Positions 57,505 through 64,000 of a stretch of DNA of 64,000 nt are shown in pieces. Location: assembly GCA_016716745.1 (NCBI GenBank), contig JADJVD010000003.1, positions 335,899 through 399,898 on the forward strand. The letters are read 5' to 3'. This DNA is from Hyphomicrobiales bacterium. GTDB lineage: Bacteria > Pseudomonadota > Alphaproteobacteria > Rhizobiales > Beijerinckiaceae. The position numbers and the translations under genes are program-made. The notes below the pieces were generated by a model that made no database searches, was not told the DNA's origin, and was given only the letters and a program-made list of their open reading frames with translations. How positions within the stretch are numbered: position 1 is the stretch's first letter; every line of letters begins with the position of its first letter.

Positions 57505-58542
57505 TCACTTGCGTTTCCGACCGAGCGCGGAGGTGACGTCCCAATCGGCCGGATCGCCCTCCGGCGCGAAAGCGCCGTCCTCGCGCAAGGCGCCGGTCTT
57601 CGGCGTGCGATGGACAGGCGCGGACGCGACTGGCGCGGGACGGCCGAGCGTCAGCGGCGCGCCGACGGGGGCGGGCGGCAGCGGCCCGACGGCGAGCGAG
57701 CGCAGCGGCGCGGCGGCGCGCATCGGGACGGGCGGCGGCGCGCCGAGCGCGAGCGTGCTGGTGCGGCCGGCGGCGGGCGCTGCGGCGATGTCGAGTTCGT
57801 CGTCGAAGGGCGGGGGATCGGGCAGGTCGTCGCGCTTCGGGCCGGGCGGGGGCAGCAATTGCGGCGCGGGCAGCGGTTTGCAGATGCGGCGCGGGCCGGT
57901 CGACGTCGAGCCGTGACGCGCCAGATCCATGTGCAGATGATCGTAGTGGAAGGCGTCCGCGCCGGGTCCGAGCACGGTGGTGAAGATCTGGCAGGCGCCC
58001 GCCATCACCTCGCGCAGGAAGGCCTGCTCCTGCGGGTCGGCGCTTTTCCAGCCCTTGGCGACGGTGACGACGCGGCCGTCCGCCAGCTTGAAGCCGCCGA
58101 CGTCGACGGCGTTGCCGAAGGCGTGTTCGGAGAGGCGCGCGCCGGCCTGATTGTTCATGCCGCGGCAAGAGTAGCCGCCGGTCGAGGTCAGCGCGACGAC
58201 CGGCTGGCCGAAGCGCGTCTGCGCGGTCGGGATCACCACGTCGGCGATCCAGCGGTCGATTTCCGAGATCGCCGGGCAGGCGAGCGTCACGCCCTGCGCG
58301 ATCGGCATCGCGCCGCCGGCGAAGGCGGTGACCTTGAAGGGGCGGTCCATGCCGCAAATGCCCGGCCCCTCGATGGCGGAGGCGGGGCGCAGGAACTCGG
58401 AGGCGACGACGCGCTTTTCCGCAAGGCATGCGGCCTCGGCCTGACCGCGCCAGGCCGGCCGCTGCGGGCGCTCGAAGACCGAGCAGCCCGCGAGCCCCGC
58501 CAGACACGCGACGACCACATATGGCAAAACGCGACGCGCCAT
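57505..58542 (-). CDS. Extensin-like domain lipoprotein
   Basis: The 345-residue protein has a lipoprotein signal (VVACLAGLAGCSVF, Cys near residue 20). A conserved N-terminal block follows (IEGPGICGMDRPFKVTAFAG, ISEIDRWIADVVIPTAQTRF). The extensin-like C-terminal domain has SEHAFGNAVDVGGFKLADGR and AFHYDHLHMDLARHG; the His/Asp pattern resembles M15-type zinc carboxypeptidases, so cell-wall binding or cleavage is possible. A Pro-rich tail ends the protein. The family is widespread in Rhizobiales with unknown function. It heads the unit extensin-ybgC-Sel1. Confidence 0.87.
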   Translation of the reverse strand: MARRVLPYVVVACLAGLAGCSVFERPQRPAWRGQAEAACLAEKRVVASEFLRPASAIEGPGICGMDRPFKVTAFAGGAMPIAQGVTLACPAISEIDRWIADVVIPTAQTRFGQPVVALTSTGGYSCRGMNNQAGARLSEHAFGNAVDVGGFKLADGRVVTVAKGWKSADPQEQAFLREVMAGACQIFTTVLGPGADAFHYDHLHMDLARHGSTSTGPRRICKPLPAPQLLPPPGPKRDDLPDPPPFDDELDIAAAPAAGRTSTLALGAPPPVPMRAAAPLRSLAVGPLPPAPVGAPLTLGRPAPVASAPVHRTPKTGALREDGAFAPEGDPADWDVTSALGRKRK

Positions 58543-58620
58543 GTTTCGACAAATGCGCTCAATCCGTTAAGAGGCTCTGAACCATGCAGGGCGGGGCCTG
58601 AGCCAAAACGGGAGACGCAC

Positions 58621-59421
58621 ATGATCCGCATCGCGCTCGCAGGATGCACAGGCTGGGTCGGCCGCGCGCTCGTCGCGGCGATCGCGCAGTCGGCCGACAT
58701 GAAGCTCGTCGCCGCGATGTCGCGCTCGGCCGCGGGGCGGGACGCGGGCGAGGCGGCGGGGCTCGCGCCGCTCGGCGTGACGATCGCGCGCGACGTCGCG
58801 GGATTGCTGGCCGCCGACAGCGACGTCGTCGTCGACTACACCAAGCCGGACGTGGTGAAGCACACGACGCTCGCCGCGCTCGCCCATCACCGCAACGTGG
58901 TGATCGGAACGTCGGGGCTCGGCGCGCACGATTACGAGACGATCGACGTCGCCGCGCGCGAGGCGGGCCGGGGCGTCATCGCCGCCGGCAATTTCTCGAT
59001 CACCGCGACGCTGCTGAAGAAGTTCGCGCTGGAGGCGGCCAGATACGTCGCAGATGTCGAGGTGATCGACTACGCCTCGGCCAAGAAGCCGGACACGCCG
59101 TCTGGCACCGGGCGCGAGCTCGGCGAATTGCTGGCGCAGGCGCGCATGGCCGGCACGTCGAAGCCGGTCGCCGAACTCGGCGGCCTGCGCGAGACCCGCG
59201 GCGCCTCGGTTGGCGCGCCGACGCCGGTGCAGGTGCATTCGGTGCGCATGCCGTCTTTCGTGCTCTCGTGCGAGGCGATCTTCGGCGCGCCGGACGAGCG
59301 CCTGACGATCCGCCACGACGCCGGAAGCTCGGCCGCGCCCTATGTCGCCGGCACGCTGCTCGCCGCGCGCAAGGTGGTCGGCCGCGTCGGACTGACGCGC
59401 GGCGTCGACTCGCTGCTGTAA
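58621..59421 (+). CDS. dapB: 4-hydroxy-tetrahydrodipicolinate reductase family protein (DapB-like)
   Basis: The 266-residue protein begins MIRIALAGCTGWVGRALVAA, a DapB-type Rossmann motif (family: GA-GRMG). VVDYTKPDVVKHTTLAALAH near residue 71, GTSGL near residue 98 and AAGNFSITATLLKKFALEAA near residue 122 are family blocks. DapB makes tetrahydrodipicolinate for lysine and peptidoglycan. The usual catalytic HH-x2-K is altered: the matching stretch is YASAKKPDTPSGTGREL, with the second Lys and SGT kept but no His. It may be a divergent DapB or a paralogue with another substrate. It is divergent from the extensin gene and convergent with ecotin, 1 bp apart. Confidence 0.75.
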   Translation: MIRIALAGCTGWVGRALVAAIAQSADMKLVAAMSRSAAGRDAGEAAGLAPLGVTIARDVAGLLAADSDVVVDYTKPDVVKHTTLAALAHHRNVVIGTSGLGAHDYETIDVAAREAGRGVIAAGNFSITATLLKKFALEAARYVADVEVIDYASAKKPDTPSGTGRELGELLAQARMAGTSKPVAELGGLRETRGASVGAPTPVQVHSVRMPSFVLSCEAIFGAPDERLTIRHDAGSSAAPYVAGTLLAARKVVGRVGLTRGVDSLL

Positions 59422-59422
59422 G

Positions 59423-59893
59423 TCAGCGCCGGCCCGCGGGCCGCTCCTCGCCGACGACGCCGAAGACGCGATAGCGCACCTCGTATCCCTCGGGCGCGTA
59501 GACGGCGAGCGGCGCGCGGCTGTTGTAGCGGGCCAGATGCGGCGGGCCGGCGACGAAGCCCTTGCGCTTCGTCGTCTCGGGGCAGGCCATCATCGTCTGC
59601 ACGACCTCGCCCCTGGTGACGAAGACGAGGTAGGAATAGCCCCAGCCCTCAAGCGTCTTCTCTTCGAACCGGCCGATCAGGCCGCGCGTATTGCAATCGA
59701 CGTTCATGACGCGGCCGACGCGTATCTCGATCTTGCGCGCCTCCTCGTCGCGCCGCGCCGGCGGGGCGATCACATGCCGGGGCGCGCCGTCGACGGCGGC
59801 CGGGAACGGCTTGAGATAATCCTCGAGCGCGCCGGCGCGTGCGGACGCGGCTGCGCAGACCAATCCGAGAGCCAGCGCGACGGCGCGAAACAT
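59423..59893 (-). CDS. eco: Ecotin, periplasmic serine protease inhibitor
   Basis: The 156-residue protein has a Sec signal (VALALGLVCAAASARAGA) and strongly resembles E. coli ecotin. Shared blocks are VNCDCN-type NVDCNTRGLIGRFEEKTLEG, WGYSYLVF, TMMACPE around the reactive-site Met-Met, KGFVAG, RYNSRAPLAVYAPEGYEVRY and RVFGV at the end. Two Cys match the disulfide that stabilises the 80s loop. Ecotin dimers inhibit trypsin, chymotrypsin and elastase, and protect against host or predator proteases. It is immediately downstream of emrB on the same strand (10 bp), so it may be co-transcribed with the efflux genes. Confidence 0.92.
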   Translation of the reverse strand: MFRAVALALGLVCAAASARAGALEDYLKPFPAAVDGAPRHVIAPPARRDEEARKIEIRVGRVMNVDCNTRGLIGRFEEKTLEGWGYSYLVFVTRGEVVQTMMACPETTKRKGFVAGPPHLARYNSRAPLAVYAPEGYEVRYRVFGVVGEERPAGRR

Positions 59894-59903
59894 CGTCGTC
59901 TCC

Positions 59904-61505
59904 TCAATGCGCGTCGCCGGCGCGGCCGGGCTGGCTCGGGCGACGCATGATCGGAACCATGACGACGAGTGCGAAGAACAGCAAGGTCAGCACGGCGAAG
60001 ACATCGCCCATCGCCATCACCAGCGCCTCGCGCCGGGCGATTAGGGAGAGCTGCTTCGTCGCCGCCAACGCTGCGTCGGAGCCGAGCGCGGCGAAGCCCT
60101 GCGTCAGCTTCTGCAACATCTCCTCCGGCGCCGTGCGCCCCCAGGACATGCTCTCGTGCAGGCGTTGGATGTGCAGATCCCAGCGCGCGTTCAGCAGCGT
60201 GTTGATCGCGGCGAGGCCAACCGCGCCGCCGAGATTGCGGGTGAGGTTGTAGAGCGCCGAGGCGTTCTTCAATTGCAGGGCGGGCAGCGTGCCGAGCGCG
60301 AGATTGTTGATCGGCACCATGCAGGCCATCAGCGAGAAGCCGCGCAGGATCTGCGGCAGAAGCAACTCGTAGAAGTCCCACTCGCGCGTGATGTGCGAGG
60401 CCTGCCATGTGCCGAGGCCGAAGCCCAGAAAGCCCGCCGCGATCATCCAGCGCGGATCGACGCGCGTCATCAGACGCCCGACGATCGGCGCGGCGAAGAA
60501 CATGCACAGGCCGGTGACGAACATCGTCTCGCCGATCATCAGCGCGGAGTAGCCGCGCACGCGGGCGAGATAGACCGGATAAAGATAGGTCAGGCCGTAA
60601 AGGCCGATGCCCATGATGAAGGAGAAGAGCGAGCCGGTCGCGAAATTGCGATTGGCGAAGGCGCGGATGTCGACGATGGGATGGGTCGAGGCGAAGGAGC
60701 GCCAGAAAAAGATGACGGCGCCGGCGGCGCAGACGAGCGCGCCGACCGCAATCTTCTCGTCCGCGAACCAGTCCTTCAGCGGGCCTTCCTCGAGCACGTA
60801 TTCGAGCGCGCCGAGAAAGGCGGCCATCGAAATCAGATGCGTCCAGTCGAATTTGGCGAGCAGCGCCCAGTCTGGCTTGTCGAAGTCGATCAGCGTCCAG
60901 GCGGCGATGGTCACCACGACGCCGGGAACGACGTTGACCAGAAACAGCCAGCGCCAGGAGAACAGGTCGGTCAGATAGCCGCCGACGGTCGGGCCGATGG
61001 TCGGGGCGAGCGTGACGACGAGGCCGACGAGCGGGGCGACGAGCGATTGTTTCTCGCGCGGAAAGATGACGAAGGACGAGGCGAACACGGTCGGGATCAT
61101 GCCGCCGCCGATGAAGCCTTGCAGCGCCCGCCACAGGATCATCTCCTCGATGGTGGAGGAGGTCGCGCACATCAGGCTCATCAGCGTGAAGCCGCCGGCC
61201 GAGATCGCGAACATGTAGCGCGTCGAGATGGCGCGCGAGAGATAGCCGGAGAGCGGGATCATGATCACTTCGGCGATCAGATAGCTCGTCTGCACCCACG
61301 CCACCTCGTCGGCGCTCGCCGACAGGCCGGCCTGAATCTCGGCCAGCGAGGCGGAGACGATCTGGATGTCGAGGATCGCCATGAACATGCCGAAGACCAT
61401 GCTCATGAAAGCGGCGATGCGGCGCGCCGGAATGCGCGGGGCGAGCGGCTTGCCCGGAGCGGCCGGCGCGGTCTGTGCGAGCGCGGCGCCGCTCATCGCG
61501 GTCAC
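59904..61505 (-). CDS. emrB: DHA2-family MFS drug exporter (EmrB-type)
   Basis: The protein is 533 residues from GTG 61505, which overlaps the emrA stop (GTGA); ATG 61496 is an alternative. Fourteen hydrophobic helices are present. DHA2 marks include MFMAILDIQIVSASLAEIQA near residue 40, WVQTSYLIAEVIMIPLSGYL, LQGFIGGGMIPTVF, and PTIGPTVGGYLTDLFSWRWL (motif C) near residue 160. It exports hydrophobic toxic compounds in exchange for protons. With EmrA it would form a tripartite pump, the outer-membrane part being supplied elsewhere. It is controlled with emrA by the divergent TetR regulator. Confidence 0.93.
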   Translation of the reverse strand: MTAMSGAALAQTAPAAPGKPLAPRIPARRIAAFMSMVFGMFMAILDIQIVSASLAEIQAGLSASADEVAWVQTSYLIAEVIMIPLSGYLSRAISTRYMFAISAGGFTLMSLMCATSSTIEEMILWRALQGFIGGGMIPTVFASSFVIFPREKQSLVAPLVGLVVTLAPTIGPTVGGYLTDLFSWRWLFLVNVVPGVVVTIAAWTLIDFDKPDWALLAKFDWTHLISMAAFLGALEYVLEEGPLKDWFADEKIAVGALVCAAGAVIFFWRSFASTHPIVDIRAFANRNFATGSLFSFIMGIGLYGLTYLYPVYLARVRGYSALMIGETMFVTGLCMFFAAPIVGRLMTRVDPRWMIAAGFLGFGLGTWQASHITREWDFYELLLPQILRGFSLMACMVPINNLALGTLPALQLKNASALYNLTRNLGGAVGLAAINTLLNARWDLHIQRLHESMSWGRTAPEEMLQKLTQGFAALGSDAALAATKQLSLIARREALVMAMGDVFAVLTLLFFALVVMVPIMRRPSQPGRAGDAH

Positions 61506-62728
61506 TGCGCCCGCCGGCCGCGCAGCGCCGCGGCGATGGCCGAGAAGGTGGAGGCGCTCGGCGGCGGCGCATCCGCCTTCGTCATCACCTTCGCGACGAC
61601 GGAGAGGCCCGGCCTCAGCACGCCTTCGCGCGCCAGCTCTGGCGCAATCGTGATGCGCACCGGCACGCGCTGCACGATCTTGGTGAAGTTGCCGGTCGCG
61701 TTGTCGGGCGGCAGCAGCGAGAACTGCGCGCCGGAGGCGGGCGCGATGCTCGCCACCTCGCCGGCGATGGCGCGTCCGGGGAGGGCGTCGACCTCGATCT
61801 CGACCTTCTGTCCGGGCCGGATGCGCGCGAGCTGGGTCTCCTTGAAATTGGCCTCGACGAACACCGTGTCGAGCGGCACCAGCGCCAGAAGGCGCGCGCC
61901 GGGCTGGACATACTGGCCGGGCTGGACGGCCTTGTTGCCGACGACGCCGTCGAACGGCGCGACGATGGTCGTGAAGGACATATCGCGTTCGGCTCTCGCC
62001 TTCGCCGTCTCGAGTTCGGCGCGCGCGCGACGCGCTTCGATCTGCTGCGCCTCGAGCACGGCGAGCCCCTGCTGGGCCGCCGCGAGGGCGGCGCCGGCGG
62101 CCTGCGTCGCGGCGGCGGCGCGCGCTTTGTCGGCGAGCGCCGAATCGAATTGCGCGCGGCTGGCGAAGTCGCTCTTCGACAGCGCCTGCGTGCGACCGAA
62201 GGCCGCTTCGGCGCGCGTCTGGTCGGCCTGCGCGGCGGCGAGCTGCGCGCGCGCCTGTTCGATGGTGGCGCGCTGCGCGCCGGCCTGCTCGCCGATGCGC
62301 GCGATGGCGGCGTCCTGCGTCGCGAGTTTGTCGGCGGCGGACTGGACGGCGAGGCGATAGTCGCCGTCGTCGATCCGCACGAGCGGGTCGCCGGCCGTGA
62401 CGCGTTGATTGTCGGCGGCCAGCGCCTCGGCGACGTAGCCCGACACCTTGGCGGCGATCACCGCCGTGTCCGCCTTCACATAGGCGTCGTCGGTCGAGAC
62501 GACGTAGCGGCCGGAGAGCATCCAGTCCGCGCCGAACCACAGCGCGGCGCCGAGCGCGACGAGGCCGATCAGCGCGAGCAGTGCGCGCGCCCGCCCCCGT
62601 TTGGGCGTCGGGAGCGGGGCGCCGGGCGCGGCGTCCTGCGCGGCCGGCGGGCGTCCGGGCGGCGGGGACGCAGCGGCGGCGGACGCAGTGGGGAGCGGCG
62701 CCGGGGTCGCATCCTCGGAGAGACTCAT
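61502..62728 (-). CDS. emrA: EmrA-type (HlyD family) efflux adaptor
   Basis: ATG 62728 gives 408 residues; TTG 62746 is an alternative. After a Pro/Ala-rich cytoplasmic tail, one membrane helix (ALLALIGLVALGAALWFGAD) leads to the adaptor. The body has VSTDDAYVKADTAVIAAKVS (the EmrA lipoyl half), a long Ala-rich coiled-coil hairpin (about residues 110-220), FTTIVAPFDGVVGNKAVQPG (second lipoyl half) and VEANFKETQLARIRPGQKVE (beta-barrel). It links EmrB to an outer-membrane channel. The promoter lies in the spacer with two TetR-type operators. Confidence 0.93.
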   Translation of the reverse strand: MSLSEDATPAPLPTASAAAASPPPGRPPAAQDAAPGAPLPTPKRGRARALLALIGLVALGAALWFGADWMLSGRYVVSTDDAYVKADTAVIAAKVSGYVAEALAADNQRVTAGDPLVRIDDGDYRLAVQSAADKLATQDAAIARIGEQAGAQRATIEQARAQLAAAQADQTRAEAAFGRTQALSKSDFASRAQFDSALADKARAAAATQAAGAALAAAQQGLAVLEAQQIEARRARAELETAKARAERDMSFTTIVAPFDGVVGNKAVQPGQYVQPGARLLALVPLDTVFVEANFKETQLARIRPGQKVEIEVDALPGRAIAGEVASIAPASGAQFSLLPPDNATGNFTKIVQRVPVRITIAPELAREGVLRPGLSVVAKVMTKADAPPPSASTFSAIAAALRGRRAQ

Positions 62729-62749
62729 GGCGGGTTCCCGGGACAATTC

Positions 62750-62768
62750 TGACCGAACCGTTCGGTCA
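62750..62768. promoter_or_regulatory. TetR-type operator 1
   Basis: TGACCGAACCGTTCGGTCA has perfect 8-bp inverted arms around a 3-bp centre. It begins 21 bp upstream of the emrA start and ends 6 bp before the TTGACA of the tetR promoter. An identical copy lies exactly 60 bp away. Confidence 0.85.
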
Positions 62769-62774
62769 TTTTCG

Positions 62775-62803
62775 TTGACATAGGACGAACGGGGTCCCTA
62801 GAT
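62775..62803 (+). promoter_or_regulatory. Sigma-70-type promoter of the TetR gene
   Basis: A perfect TTGACA (62775-62780), a 17-bp spacer and CTAGAT (62798-62803) face the tetR gene. The start point would fall at about 62810, the first base of operator 2, so bound repressor would block it. Confidence 0.6.
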
Positions 62804-62809
62804 CAAGGC

Positions 62810-62828
62810 TGACCGAACCGTTCGGTCA
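62810..62828. promoter_or_regulatory. TetR-type operator 2
   Basis: A second, identical TGACCGAACCGTTCGGTCA, 20 bp upstream of the tetR start. The two sites flank the divergent promoters, the standard layout for a repressor that controls itself and the emrAB efflux operon. Confidence 0.85.
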
Positions 62829-62847
62829 AGAATTCAAGGGATTCGCC

Positions 62848-63549
62848 ATGCCCGAACCCAGTCTTGTCGAGCTGCGCGAACGGGCGGCCCCGCAGGCGCC
62901 GGCCGCCCCCACGGACGAGAGCGCCAAGCGGCGGCAGATTCTGGACGGCGCTCGCGCCGTCTTCATGGCGCGGGGGTTCGACGGGGCCAGCATGAACGAC
63001 GTCGCCCGCGAGGCGGGCGTCTCGAAGGGCACGCTCTATGTCTACTTCGCCTCCAAGGAGGCGCTGTTCGAGGCGCTGATCCGGCAGGACAAGCAGACGC
63101 AGGCCGAGCGGCTGTGCGATTTCGATCCGGCGCTGCCGCTCGAGGCGGCGCTCTTCCGGTTCGGCGAGGCGGTGATGACGGCGATGGCGCGGCCCGCCTC
63201 GATCGCGCAGATCCGCACGGTGATCGGCGTCACCTCGAAGTTCCCGCAGATCGGCCGCGCCTTCTACGAGGCGGGGCCGGAATATGGCGCGGCGCGGCTC
63301 GCCGCCTATCTCGACGGGCAGACGGCGGCGGGGCGGCTCGTCATCGCCGATACGCGGGCCGCGGCGACGCTGTTCCTCGATCTGTGCAAGTCCGGCCTGT
63401 TCGCGCGCCTCGTCTTCGGCGTCGTCGAGACGGTCGCGGCGGACGAGATCGCCGCCAATGTGGGGCGCGCGGTCGAGGTTTTCCGCGCAACCTTCGCCGT
63501 CGGACCGGAGCGCCCGGCTAGAACGGATTCCAGGTCGGGTTCGGCGTGA
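62848..63549 (+). CDS. TetR/AcrR-family repressor of the emrAB operon
   Basis: The 233-residue protein has the TetR DNA-binding domain at residues about 30-75: KRRQILDGARAVFMARGFDG, then ASMNDVAREAGVSKGTLYVY and FASKEALFEAL. The C-terminal ligand domain resembles TetR_C_33-like AefR groups (FGEAVMTAMARPASIAQIRT). ATG 62848 has AAGGG about 8 bp upstream. It is divergent from emrAB with twin operators between, so it almost certainly represses both. The 3' end overlaps the convergent eipA by 32 bp. Confidence 0.9.
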   Translation: MPEPSLVELRERAAPQAPAAPTDESAKRRQILDGARAVFMARGFDGASMNDVAREAGVSKGTLYVYFASKEALFEALIRQDKQTQAERLCDFDPALPLEAALFRFGEAVMTAMARPASIAQIRTVIGVTSKFPQIGRAFYEAGPEYGAARLAAYLDGQTAAGRLVIADTRAAATLFLDLCKSGLFARLVFGVVETVAADEIAANVGRAVEVFRATFAVGPERPARTDSRSGSA

Positions 63550-64000
63550 ACTTCAGGTAGCTCAGATTGACGCCGAGGCGGGCGCCGAGGCCGGCGCGGA
63601 TCGGCACGACGACGATGTCGTCGGCCGTCAGCGCGGTGAAGCCGAGGCCGCCGATGAAATAGGCCGATCCGTCGACGCCGCCGAAGCGGCGGTGCACGGC
63701 GTCCACGGCCGGCAGGTTGTAGACCAGCATCATGGTGCGGTCGCCGTCGGCGCCGGCGTCGAAGCCGATGGACGGGCCTTGCCAGAAGATCTTCCGGTCG
63801 CCGGCGTTGCGCGTGTACATCATGCCCTCGCCGTAGCGCAGGCCGCCGACGAAGGCGCCCGACGCCTCCTGGCCGAGAATATAGGCGTTGGGCTGGCCCC
63901 AGCGCGATCCGGCCTCCTGCACGAGTTCGGCGAGATTGCGCGAGACGCTGCCGAAGAAGCGGTGGCCGTTGGCGACGATGTCGTTGTTGGAGAAAAGGGC
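63518..64000 (-). CDS. EipA-family envelope integrity protein (DUF1134), N-terminus missing
   Basis: The frame is open from the right edge (ALFSNNDIVANGHRFFGSVS) to the stop at 63518, about 160 residues. The DUF1134 blocks are GHRFFGSVSRNLAELVQEAG, GEGMMYTRNAGDRKIFWQGP, SIGFDAGADGDRTMMLVYNL and LGARLGVNLSYLKFTPNPTW. The family is alphaproteobacterial and periplasmic; EipA of Brucella and Caulobacter supports cell-envelope integrity and division. The signal peptide and start lie beyond the window. Its last 32 bp overlap the 3' end of the tetR gene on the other strand. Confidence 0.88.
   Translation of the reverse strand, partial: ALFSNNDIVANGHRFFGSVSRNLAELVQEAGSRWGQPNAYILGQEASGAFVGGLRYGEGMMYTRNAGDRKIFWQGPSIGFDAGADGDRTMMLVYNLPAVDAVHRRFGGVDGSAYFIGGLGFTALTADDIVVVPIRAGLGARLGVNLSYLKFTPNPTWNPF

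Overview
The window is high-GC chromosomal DNA from an alphaproteobacterium, most likely of the order Hyphomicrobiales (Rhizobiales). Supporting features are an alphaproteobacterial RpoH, an EipA (DUF1134) protein, a TAXI-type TRAP transporter with a DUF1850 partner, an alphaproteobacterial serC leader, CtrA-like TTAA-N7-TTAA boxes, Omp25/31-like surface barrels and the familiar 'cgtcattgcgaggagc...' intergenic palindromes. I cannot name the genus. There is no rRNA, tRNA, prophage, insertion sequence or CRISPR array. Most of the window is core envelope, cell-division and housekeeping sequence.

Layout. 0-9 kb: SPFH/NfeD pair, kdsD, a frameshifted outer-membrane barrel gene, an array of eight ~80-bp palindromes on a ~100-bp period broken by a 25-G run, galU, galE and a DUF1963 membrane protein. 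8.5-14 kb: a Tat-exported OpgG/OpgD-type glucan protein and a TAXI-TRAP operon (binding protein, fused permease, DUF1850) behind a perfect inverted repeat. 14-19.6 kb: a gamma-glutamyltransferase-like protein lacking the catalytic threonine, scpB, an acyl-CoA dehydrogenase and a homocysteine S-methyltransferase. 19.7-25 kb: an RluD-type pseudouridine synthase, rpoH with a structured leader, a Pro/Ala-rich membrane protein and purA. 25-35.6 kb: an RND efflux pair, yebC, uspA, ruvC, a MuiA/DUF4139 protein, a class I amidotransferase and a DMT exporter. 35.8-38.7 kb: serC-serA, each with a compensating pair of single-base frameshifts, behind a serC leader RNA. 39-41 kb: two surface barrels. 41-52.5 kb: one long minus-strand envelope block (tolQ-tolR-tolA-tolB, a Tat-signal hypothetical, pal-cpoB-tilS-ftsH-glmM). 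52.7-64 kb: tex, a lone TadG-like protein, a Sel1-like protein, ybgC, an extensin-like lipoprotein, a dapB-like gene, ecotin, emrAB with a divergent TetR gene and twin operators, and the 3' end of eipA.

How it fits together. A large share of the genes serve the envelope: sugar-nucleotide and LPS supply (kdsD, galU, galE, glmM), periplasmic glucans, the Tol-Pal constriction machine, FtsH quality control, EipA, surface barrels, ecotin and two drug-efflux systems. No obviously new system stands out. The items most worth a second look are the clustered indels in serA/serC, the strongly terminated intergenic RNA candidate beside tolB, the nucleophile-less GGT homologue, the DapB homologue lacking its histidines, the G25 tract inside the palindrome array, and the operator-like sites upstream of the TRAP, emrAB and barrel genes.
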